Shown: positions 1 to 5,490 of the stretch, in pieces | How the letters are laid out: every line of letters starts with the position of its first letter | Position numbering within the stretch: the first letter of the stretch is position 1 | NCBI GenBank assembly: GCA_030642585.1 | Contig: DAOWNN010000178.1 | Coordinates: 1 to 5,490 of the forward strand | Reading direction: 5' to 3' | DNA from: Bacteroidota bacterium | Lineage (GTDB): Bacteria; Bacteroidota; Bacteroidia; Bacteroidales; VadinHA17 | DNA length: 5,490 nt | Position numbers and translations under genes: made by a program | The notes under the pieces: model-generated | The model's input: the letters and a program-made list of their open reading frames with translations, nothing else | Databases searched by the model: none | Told to the model about the DNA's origin: nothing

Positions 1-164
1 AAAAGTATAAAAAAATGGTGATATAAATGAATGCATAAATATGAATATAGTATTATTAAATGAACTACATCACCAGGCAAATGAGCTTAAGGGATTCAAT
101 TTTTCCGGCTTAAGAATCTTGCTTATATTTGTTTCAATTTTGAACCAGAAATTAACCCCTAGTT
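1..164. other. AT-rich upstream region of purL, no gene seen
   Basis: Very AT-rich non-coding DNA with stops in all frames and no ORF of useful length. It holds the predicted purL promoter (101-131), a direct repeat of GCTTAAG (85-91 and 108-114), and a distant 7-bp inverted repeat, TGGTGAT (16-22) with ATCACCA (69-75). The distant inverted repeat is about what chance would give in a stretch this long. No tail of an upstream gene and no purine-riboswitch-like fold was recognised. Confidence 0.6.
101..131 (+). promoter_or_regulatory. Predicted Bacteroidota-type promoter of purL
   Basis: TATATTTG at 124-131 matches all six fixed positions of the Bacteroidota -7 consensus TAnnTTTG. A run of Ts at 100-104 (TTTT at 101-104, consensus TTTG) lies 19 nt upstream, the usual distance for the -33 box of the primary sigma factor of this phylum. 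Transcription would begin around 136-140, leaving a 5' UTR of roughly 25-30 nt before the ATG at 165. The -7 match is seen directly; promoter activity and start point are inferred. Confidence 0.6.
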
Positions 165-2393
165 ATGTCAAATACCAAAGTTGACCTAAAGCTTGCTGAA
201 CAACTCGGTCTTAATGCCGATGAACTTGAGATGATCAAGGAGATTTTAGGCAGGGATCCAAATTTCACAGAACTCAGTATATACTCGGTTATGTGGTCTG
301 AACATGCTTCCTATAAGAATTCTATAAAATGGCTAAAAACACTACCGCGAGAGGGTGAGTACATTTTAGCTGAGGCAGGTGAAGAAAATGCAGGGCTTGT
401 GGATATCGGGAACGGACTGGCTTGTGCATTTAAGATTGAATCTCATAATCATCCTTGTGCCGTAGAACCATACCAGGGTGCAGCAACAGGAGTGGGGGGT
501 ATCAACCGGGATATTTTTACCATGGGAGCAAGGCCTGTGGCACAATTAAATTCATTAAGGTTTGGGACACTGGATAAAGAAAGAACAAAATGGCATGTAA
601 AAGGGGTAGTAAAGGGCATAGGAGATTATGGCAATTCTTTCGGTGTGCCTGTAGTTGGTGGAGAGGTTTATTTCAACAAGAGTTATAATACAAATCCTCT
701 TGTAAATGCCATGTCGGTTGGTTTGATGCATAAAGATGATATGATTTCTGCTGTGGCAAAGGGAGTGGGGAATCCTGTGTTTATTGTTGGATCAAGAACA
801 GGTAAAGATGGTATCCACGGGGCAACTTTTGCATCTGCAGATATTACTGAGAACTCAGCCGATGATCTTCCTTCAGTTCAGGTTGGTGATCCCTTTCAGG
901 AAAAATTACTATTGGAGGCAAGTCTTGAATTAAATAAGACACAAGCTATTGTTGGCATGCAGGATATGGGGGCAGCTGGTATCATTTGCAGTACTTCCGA
1001 GATGTCAGAGAAGGGCAGTCATGGAATGAAAATCGATCTTGGAAAGGTTCCTCTTCGACAGAAGAATATGGAGCCATGGGAAATTCTTCTTTCAGAATCA
1101 CAGGAGAGAATGTTGGTGGTGGCAAAAAAAGGACGTGAAAAGGAAGTTGAAAAAGTATTTGAAAAATGGGATCTGAATTGTGTGATTATAGGGGAGGTGA
1201 TAAAAGAGGATAGATTATATTTTTTCAAAAATGGGGAATTATATGCTGATGTACCTGCCTCAAGCCTGGTTCTTGGAGGAGGAGCCCCGGTGTATGAAAG
1301 AGAATTTAAAGAGCCTGCATATTATAAGGAGTTCAAAGAGTTTAAAATAGACTCTGTTGAAGTGCCGCAAAGCATGATAGAGGTGGCCTGGTCACTGATT
1401 GATAATCCAAATATTGCCAGCAAACATTGGGTTTATGAACAGTATGACACTATGGTAGGTACTGCCAATATGACCACTAACTTTCCTTCAGATGCAGGAT
1501 TAGTGAATGTGAAAGGAACCCGGTCTGCACTTGCTCTTACAGTGGATTGTAATTCAAGATATGTTCTTGCTGATCCTGAAATTGGAACACAAATAGCTGT
1601 TTCAGAAGCCTCCAGGAATATTATTTGTACAGGGGGTGATCCACTTGCCATAACAAATTGCCTGAATTTTGGCAACCCTTATAATCCAGAGGTATTCTGG
1701 CAGTTTGTGGGTGCTATAAAGGGAATGGCAAAAGCGTGCAAGAAATTTGGGACCCCTGTTACCGGCGGGAATGTGAGTTTTTATAATCAGACTTCAATTG
1801 ATGATGAAGTAGTTCCGGTATTTCCGACTCCAACTATCGGAATGCTGGGAATACTTAGGGAAAAAAACAATCAGATGAGCATGGCTTTTAAGTCAAAGGG
1901 AGCTATGATATTTCTTGTAGGACAATCCAGAAATGACATTGCTTCCTCAGAATATCTTGTCTCGTGGCACAATATTGAAAAATCTCCTGTGCCCTATTTT
2001 AATCTGGAAGAAGAACATAAAATGCATAGTGTTTTAGGAGACCTGATTAGTTATAGCCTTGTGATGTCTGCCCATGATATTTCAGAAGGAGGATTATTCA
2101 TTTCACTTTTTGAATCTGGGATGCCTAATTGCCTTGGTTTTGATATTACTACTGATGCTGAAATCAGAAGTGATGCGTTTTTATTTGGTGAGTCTCAAGG
2201 TAGGGTGGTAGTAACCGTAACCCCCACTCGCGAAACCGAATTTATTGATTTTATGCTGAAACAAGATGTTCCCTTTTCAGCATTAGGGCATGTTACAAAA
2301 GGGGAGATAAGGATAGATGATCTGTCATATGGTTTTACATGTGACATGAAGAAAGTTTACCTCGGAAGCCTGGAAAAACATCTTGAAGAATAA
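165..2393 (+). CDS. purL: Phosphoribosylformylglycinamidine synthase subunit PurL (small type)
   Basis: Cytoplasmic enzyme of de novo purine synthesis: FGAR + ATP + ammonia (from glutamine via PurQ) gives FGAM. At 742 aa it is full length for the small-type PurL, which works in a complex with PurS and PurQ; neither is in this window. Visible motifs: SEHASY at 45-50 carrying the family's catalytic His (H47; Ala48 where many homologues have Cys), ESHNHP 92-97, the glycine-rich GAATGVGG 105-112, RTGKDGIHGA 211-220, VGDPFQEK 240-247, QDMGAAG 266-272 and SESQERM 310-316. The second AIRS-like half has TGGDPLA 489-495, GGNVSFYNQT 534-543, AHDISEGGL 636-644 and GESQGRVVV 675-683. ATG at 165 is the first start after an in-frame TAA at 153. 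No Shine-Dalgarno is evident, as usual in Bacteroidota. A good -7 promoter element lies at 124-131. ubiE follows with no gap. Confidence 0.97.
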   Translation: MSNTKVDLKLAEQLGLNADELEMIKEILGRDPNFTELSIYSVMWSEHASYKNSIKWLKTLPREGEYILAEAGEENAGLVDIGNGLACAFKIESHNHPCAVEPYQGAATGVGGINRDIFTMGARPVAQLNSLRFGTLDKERTKWHVKGVVKGIGDYGNSFGVPVVGGEVYFNKSYNTNPLVNAMSVGLMHKDDMISAVAKGVGNPVFIVGSRTGKDGIHGATFASADITENSADDLPSVQVGDPFQEKLLLEASLELNKTQAIVGMQDMGAAGIICSTSEMSEKGSHGMKIDLGKVPLRQKNMEPWEILLSESQERMLVVAKKGREKEVEKVFEKWDLNCVIIGEVIKEDRLYFFKNGELYADVPASSLVLGGGAPVYEREFKEPAYYKEFKEFKIDSVEVPQSMIEVAWSLIDNPNIASKHWVYEQYDTMVGTANMTTNFPSDAGLVNVKGTRSALALTVDCNSRYVLADPEIGTQIAVSEASRNIICTGGDPLAITNCLNFGNPYNPEVFWQFVGAIKGMAKACKKFGTPVTGGNVSFYNQTSIDDEVVPVFPTPTIGMLGILREKNNQMSMAFKSKGAMIFLVGQSRNDIASSEYLVSWHNIEKSPVPYFNLEEEHKMHSVLGDLISYSLVMSAHDISEGGLFISLFESGMPNCLGFDITTDAEIRSDAFLFGESQGRVVVTVTPTRETEFIDFMLKQDVPFSALGHVTKGEIRIDDLSYGFTCDMKKVYLGSLEKHLEE

Positions 2394-3155
2394 TTGATTT
2401 TTAATACTGTGGTAAATCCCTATAAAAATTCTGAATCCGGAAAGAAAGCGCAGGTTGAGGAGATGTTTGACCAGATTGCTCCTAAGTATGATTTTTTAAA
2501 TCATTTTTTATCCCTTGGAATAGATAAACTCTGGAGAAGAAAGGCTATACGGGTATTGAAGCCATTTCAGCCAGAAAAAATTCTTGATCTTGCTACCGGT
2601 ACCGGAGACCTGGCAATAACTGCGCTGCAACTTAAGCCTGACAAAGTAGTTGGAATTGATATTTCAGAAGGAATGCTTCGCAAGGGTAGAGAAAAGTTAA
2701 AAAAGAAAAAACTCCTGGATAAAATTGAGCTAATTCAGGCGGATTCTGAAGACCTGCCTTTTGAAGATATAAGCTTTGATGCCCTTACGGTTGCTTTTGG
2801 TGTCAGGAACTTTGAAGATCTTCAAAAAGGGCTCAATGAGATGTTCAGGGTTTTGAAACCGGGTGGAGCATTTGTTATTCTTGAGTTTTCACAACCAGTG
2901 GGTTTCCCTTTCAAACAGATTTACAATTTTTATTTTTTTAAGATACTTCCCAAAATCGGAAAAATTATTTCGAGGGATGGATCTGCTTATACCTACTTGC
3001 CAGAGTCAGTTGAGGTTTTTCCTGACGGAGATGAATTCCTTTGTCGCCTTGGGAATGCTGGTTTCTCAGAACTTTCCTTCAAAAGATTGAGCTTTGGGGT
3101 GGCAAGTTTATACACAGGAGTGAGAGATAATCACAATAATCTGTCAGATTTGTAG
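2394..3155 (+). CDS. ubiE: Demethylmenaquinone methyltransferase (UbiE/MenG family)
   Basis: SAM-dependent C-methyltransferase that converts demethylmenaquinol to menaquinol, the last step of menaquinone synthesis. Bacteroidota respire with menaquinone, so the MenG role is the likely one. Class I methyltransferase fold: motif I LDLATGTGDLAI at 64-75, acidic end of strand 2 in VVGIDISEGML 85-95, QADSEDLPF 115-123, AFGVRNFEDL 134-143, and the family signatures RVLKPGG 152-158, LEFSQP 163-168 and YTYLPESVEVFPDGDEF 199-215. Length is 253 aa, normal to slightly long; about nine polar residues follow the usual end near SLYTG. The start is uncertain: TTG at 2394 abuts the purL TAA, and an in-frame GTG at 2409 would give MVNPYKNSE. 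The first ATG (2463) falls inside the conserved VEEMFDQIAPKYDFLN block, so it is too late. It is probably cotranscribed with purL. Confidence 0.95.
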   Translation: MIFNTVVNPYKNSESGKKAQVEEMFDQIAPKYDFLNHFLSLGIDKLWRRKAIRVLKPFQPEKILDLATGTGDLAITALQLKPDKVVGIDISEGMLRKGREKLKKKKLLDKIELIQADSEDLPFEDISFDALTVAFGVRNFEDLQKGLNEMFRVLKPGGAFVILEFSQPVGFPFKQIYNFYFFKILPKIGKIISRDGSAYTYLPESVEVFPDGDEFLCRLGNAGFSELSFKRLSFGVASLYTGVRDNHNNLSDL

Positions 3156-3186
3156 TTAATTGTTCATGAGAAATAATCTGCTTTGA
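3145..3186 (+). promoter_or_regulatory. Possible hairpin and 6-codon ORF at the porT start
   Basis: CAGATT (3145-3150, spanning the last ubiE codons) is complementary to AATCTG (3175-3180), which ends 2 nt before the porT TTG at 3183; the loop is 24 nt. Inside it, an ATG at 3166 opens a six-codon ORF (MRNNLL) whose TGA (3184-3186) overlaps the porT start in a TTGA arrangement. This could couple porT translation to upstream reading. The stem is only 6 bp and half A/T or more, so chance is a real alternative. Confidence 0.25.
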
Positions 3187-3878
3187 AAATAAAACTTTTA
3201 TTCATATTACTGCTGATCCCATGGCTGACCTTTTCTCAGAAACAAAAGGTCAAGAACAATTCTGTGTATGATATGAAACCCATTCATTTTGGATTTACAG
3301 TTGGGCTAAACACATTGGACTTTGCCCTGTATCCTTCCGAATTTGCATATGATCATGATACTATTCCTAACTCCACTGTGTTGCACCCAGGATTCAATAT
3401 CAGCGTTGTTTCAAGCCTGCGCTTAAATAAGCATATGAATCTACGGTTTTTACCGGGGATTAGTTTTGGCCAGAGGACAATTCATTACTACCAACAAGAT
3501 AGCCTCTTTACTAAGCAAAAGATCGAATCATCTTTTCTTGAGTTCCCGCTTCTTATCAAGTATAAATCAGAAAGGATAAATAATTTCAGGCCATATTTAA
3601 TAGCAGGATTTAATTACCGTCTTGATCTGGCTGCAAAGAAGGAATATGATTCTGAAAAACAGAACTATGTACGGCTTAGGAGATCAGATATTTATACCGA
3701 GCTTGGTTTCGGAATAGATTTCTTTCTTTTATATTTCAAATTCTCAGCAGAACTGAAGTATTCAATTGGTTCAAGAAATATGCTTGTTGATGACCCCTTC
3801 CCCGGATCTGAGTTTTTTGTTACTTCTATAGACAAGTTGAAGTCGAGGATGTGGGTATTGTCTTTCCATTTTGAGTAA
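3183..3878 (+). CDS. porT: PorT-family outer-membrane protein (type IX secretion / gliding)
   Basis: A 231-aa outer-membrane beta-barrel protein. PorT/SprT is required for type IX secretion in Porphyromonas gingivalis and Flavobacterium; its exact role is unsettled. Residues 1-19 form a signal peptide (KIK, then LLFILLLIPWLTF, then SQ). Family-like blocks follow: KPIHFGFTVGLNTLDF at 32-47, SSFLEFPLLIKYKS at 116-129, and FRPYLIAGFNYRLDLA at 135-150. Alternating polar/aromatic strands continue (TELGFGIDFFLLYFKFSAELKY, about 172-193) to a terminal strand MWVLSFHFE. Length is close to the family's usual 230-245. Start: an in-frame TAA lies at 3174-3176, so TTG at 3183 is the only start upstream of the signal peptide; the next ATG (residue 31) would remove it. 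It lies 27 nt after ubiE, a neighbour pairing I recall from other Bacteroidota. The alternative is a generic PorT-like outer-membrane protein. Confidence 0.88.
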   Translation: MKIKLLFILLLIPWLTFSQKQKVKNNSVYDMKPIHFGFTVGLNTLDFALYPSEFAYDHDTIPNSTVLHPGFNISVVSSLRLNKHMNLRFLPGISFGQRTIHYYQQDSLFTKQKIESSFLEFPLLIKYKSERINNFRPYLIAGFNYRLDLAAKKEYDSEKQNYVRLRRSDIYTELGFGIDFFLLYFKFSAELKYSIGSRNMLVDDPFPGSEFFVTSIDKLKSRMWVLSFHFE

Positions 3879-3880
3879 GA

Positions 3881-3912
3881 CGGGTATGCCAGATCTACCC
3901 GGGGTGGCATGT
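3881..3912 (+). promoter_or_regulatory. GC-rich element with two competing hairpins after porT
   Basis: Three nt after the porT stop, CGGGTA (3881-3886) pairs perfectly with TACCCG (3896-3901) around a 9-nt loop. Alternatively ATGCCA (3886-3891) pairs with TGGCAT (3905-3910) around 13 nt, extendable by two G-U pairs. The left arm of the second stem lies in the loop of the first, so they overlap and should exclude each other. The segment is far more GC-rich than its surroundings. No T-run follows, so it is not a standard intrinsic terminator; it may be an mRNA 3'-end or leader structure. Function is inferred. Confidence 0.4.
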
Positions 3913-3940
3913 ATATGAAAATCTCATCAGAACATTGCTC

Positions 3941-5410
3941 ATGAATAAAATCCTTAATTTGAGTCTCCGACCCAGAGTCGCCTTTTCAGATAAGGCCTTG
4001 AAGTCGGTTGTGGCCACAAAGTTAAGAATCCGGCTTTCTGAAATCAAAAAAATAAATATTCAAAAAAGGTCCATTGATGCCCGAAAGCACAAAGTTATTG
4101 TGCACTTGAGTCTTGAGGCTATCCTTGGAAAACTTCCAGCCAGCCCTTCAAAATATATACCAACTTATAAAAATATTTCGGGGAGCTCAGAGGTCTTAAT
4201 CGTGGGTACGGGTCCGGCTGGTCTTTTTGCCGCTTTGAGATTAATTGAGTTAGGCATGAAGCCAGTTATAATTGAGCGGGGTGTTGATATACACAAGCGA
4301 AAAAAGGATATTGCAAAATTGGTGCGTGAAAAAAAGATTGATGGCAACTCAAATTATTGTTTCGGAGAGGGAGGAGCCGGCACATTCTCAGATGGTAAAT
4401 TATACACACGATCGAAAAAAAGAGGCGATGTGGATAAGGTATTGAGGGTATTGCATTTTCACGGCGCACAGGAGGAGATATTGTTTGATACACACCCACA
4501 TATTGGCTCTGACAGGCTTCCATCTGTTATTGAAAATATTAGAAAGAGCATAATTGAGCATGGTGGGGAGATCAGGTTTGGGTGCCGGTTAACTGATCTG
4601 GTTTTTTCCTCTGGAAAAGTTAAAGCTGCAATTTTACAAAGCGGAGAACGTATTCCTGTCCGTGAACTTATCCTGGCTACTGGCCACTCTGCACGGGATA
4701 TCTATGAATTATTATCACAGAAAGGAATTCAACTGGAAGAGAAATCTTTTGCGATGGGTGTTAGAGTTGAGCATCCTCAGGAACTTATTAATTCCATTCA
4801 ATACCATCATGATGATCAAATGGCTTATCTTCCGTCTGCAGAGTATCGGCTAAGTACCAGGGTTGAGGGGAAAGGGGTATTTTCATTTTGTATGTGCCCG
4901 GGTGGATATATCATTCCTTCCATGACTTCAGAAAATGAAATGGTTGTGAATGGGATGTCTTCCTCGGGAAGGAATACTCCATTTGCTAACTCAGGGATAG
5001 TGGTAGAAATTGGACCCGGAGATTGGGGGAAATCAGGAGCAGGTAAGAGACTTCCTGGTTTGAATTTTCAAATGGAGCTCGAACGGAAAGCTTTTGAAGA
5101 ATCTGGCTCCCAGGTGATGGCCCCTGCTCAAAGACTGGGCGACTTTTTAGAAGGACGCTTTTCCGGGTCTTTACCGGCAAATTCATATCTGGCCGGACTG
5201 GTCAGTTCTCCGATGCATGAATGGCTTCCAGAAATTATACGAAATCCCTTAAAACAGGCTTTTCTGGATTTTGGTAAGAAAATGAAAGGTTTTTTAACTA
5301 ATGAGGCCATAATAACGGGGGTTGAATCCCGAACTTCTTCTCCTGTGCGAATCCCCAGGAATCCTCAAACACTTGCACATCTGGAGATAAGTAATTTGTT
5401 CCCCTGGTGA
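3941..5410 (+). CDS. FAD-dependent oxidoreductase (COG2509-like), frameshifted near the C-terminus
   Basis: Flavoprotein of the widespread COG2509-type FAD-dependent dehydrogenase family, with no established substrate; predicted cytoplasmic, no signal peptide. Numbering from ATG 3941: a basic N-terminal domain (about 1-80) typical of the family, then the Rossmann dinucleotide site VLIVGTGPAGLFAA 85-98 with the ribose-binding acid E112. Then come NYCFGEGGAGTFSDGKLYTRSKKRG (about 138-162), HPHIGSDRLPS 185-195, LATGHSARDIYELL 245-258, FAMGVRVEHP 270-279, FCMCPGGYIIPS 316-327, GFLTNEAIITG 450-460 and ESRTSSPVRIPRN 462-474. This frame ends at TGA 5408-5410 after LFPW (489 aa), just before the family's invariant GEGAGY-GG segment, which follows at once in another frame (5406-5490). 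So the frame is broken by a mutation or a sequence error. A TTG at 3935 is an alternative start two codons earlier; ATG is preferred. It lies 62 nt after porT. Confidence 0.9.
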   Translation: MNKILNLSLRPRVAFSDKALKSVVATKLRIRLSEIKKINIQKRSIDARKHKVIVHLSLEAILGKLPASPSKYIPTYKNISGSSEVLIVGTGPAGLFAALRLIELGMKPVIIERGVDIHKRKKDIAKLVREKKIDGNSNYCFGEGGAGTFSDGKLYTRSKKRGDVDKVLRVLHFHGAQEEILFDTHPHIGSDRLPSVIENIRKSIIEHGGEIRFGCRLTDLVFSSGKVKAAILQSGERIPVRELILATGHSARDIYELLSQKGIQLEEKSFAMGVRVEHPQELINSIQYHHDDQMAYLPSAEYRLSTRVEGKGVFSFCMCPGGYIIPSMTSENEMVVNGMSSSGRNTPFANSGIVVEIGPGDWGKSGAGKRLPGLNFQMELERKAFEESGSQVMAPAQRLGDFLEGRFSGSLPANSYLAGLVSSPMHEWLPEIIRNPLKQAFLDFGKKMKGFLTNEAIITGVESRTSSPVRIPRNPQTLAHLEISNLFPW

Positions 5411-5490
5411 AGGTGCAGGTTATTCAGGAGGTATTATTTCATCTGCAGTAGATGGAGTAAGATGTGCAGAAGCGGTATTCCAAAAAAAAA
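5406..5490 (+). pseudogene. Out-of-frame C-terminal segment of the FAD oxidoreductase, cut by window end
   Basis: Read from 5406 (+1 relative to the upstream frame), this encodes GEGAGYSGGIISSAVDGV and then RCAEAVFQKK, open to the last base. GEGAGY-GGI-S-A-DG is the conserved C-terminal FAD-contacting motif of this family and normally follows an L-[YF]-P-x sequence, which is exactly where the upstream frame stops (LFPW). The two parts therefore belong to one gene of roughly 518 or more residues, close to full family length. The segment has no start of its own. If the frameshift is an assembly error, merge it with the preceding gene. Confidence 0.85.

Noticed and set aside
16..75. Inverted repeat TGGTGAT / ATCACCA with a 46-nt loop
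   Set aside because: A 7-bp match across this much sequence is expected by chance about once, and it does not extend inward or outward.
1..164. Purine riboswitch or other structured leader before purL
   Set aside because: The predicted 5' UTR after the promoter is only about 25-30 nt, too short for a riboswitch, and the upstream AT-rich DNA shows no conserved aptamer pattern.
2863..3090. 75-aa + strand ORF inside ubiE
   Set aside because: It lies wholly inside the well-conserved C-terminal part of ubiE in another frame and shows no family-like motif; a shadow ORF.
3145..3152. CAGATTTG as a -7 promoter element for porT
   Set aside because: It misses the T of TAnnTTTG, has no TTTG-like -33 box about 19-21 nt upstream, and would put transcription start nearly on the start codon.
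3881..3910. H-type pseudoknot formed by the two interleaved stems after porT
   Set aside because: The topology fits, but the linkers would be 0 nt across one stem and about 3 nt across a 6-bp stem, too short for both stems to form together. Competing hairpins are the safer reading.
3909..3944. Eleven-codon ORF (MYMKISSEHCS) overlapping the oxidoreductase start at ATGA
   Set aside because: It looks like a leader ORF by its stop overlap, but it is very short, its ATG sits in the hairpin arm, and there is no ribosome-binding signal; chance is likely.
4266..4523. 85-aa - strand ORF opposite the FAD oxidoreductase
   Set aside because: It is antisense to the conserved FAD-binding region, with composition explained by the opposite strand, no motif and no promoter; the same holds for the other minus-strand ORFs in the window.
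4662..4853. 63-aa + strand ORF inside the FAD oxidoreductase
   Set aside because: It overlaps conserved blocks (LATGHSARD, FAMGVRVEHP) in another frame and has no recognisable features.

Overview
The window is most likely a chromosomal contig from a member of the Bacteroidota. Three things point there: a PorT-type outer-membrane protein (a type IX secretion component known essentially only from this phylum), a promoter of the phylum's -33/-7 type (TATATTTG) ahead of the first gene, and the lack of convincing Shine-Dalgarno sites before any gene. The DNA is AT-leaning. A small, stand-alone PurL (742 aa) rather than the long fused form fits the Cytophaga/Sphingobacteria side of the phylum better than Bacteroides or Flavobacterium, but that placement is inference.

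Layout: all genes are on the + strand. Positions 1-164 are an AT-rich leader with a likely promoter. Then come purL (165-2393, FGAM synthase, purine synthesis), ubiE/menG (from 2394, directly after the purL stop; last-step methyltransferase of menaquinone synthesis), porT (3183-3878, outer-membrane beta-barrel of the gliding/type IX secretion apparatus), a short GC-rich intergenic segment that can fold in two competing ways, and a COG2509-like FAD-dependent oxidoreductase (from 3941). The oxidoreductase runs off the end of the window and is interrupted by a frameshift at about 5401-5408; its conserved C-terminal FAD-binding motif continues in another frame to the last base.

Gaps are 0 nt (purL-ubiE), 27 nt (ubiE-porT) and 62 nt (porT-oxidoreductase), so the first three genes read as one transcription unit and the fourth may belong to it. 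The genes serve unrelated housekeeping or envelope roles (purines, menaquinone, protein secretion, unknown redox); the ubiE-porT adjacency is, to my recollection, a recurring arrangement in Bacteroidota. Two successive genes have no usable ATG start (ubiE: TTG or GTG; porT: TTG).

I see no RNA genes, mobile elements, CRISPR arrays or defence genes, and nothing that amounts to a new biological system. The items most worth checking are the frameshift in the oxidoreductase, the alternative hairpins after porT, and the start arrangement at porT.
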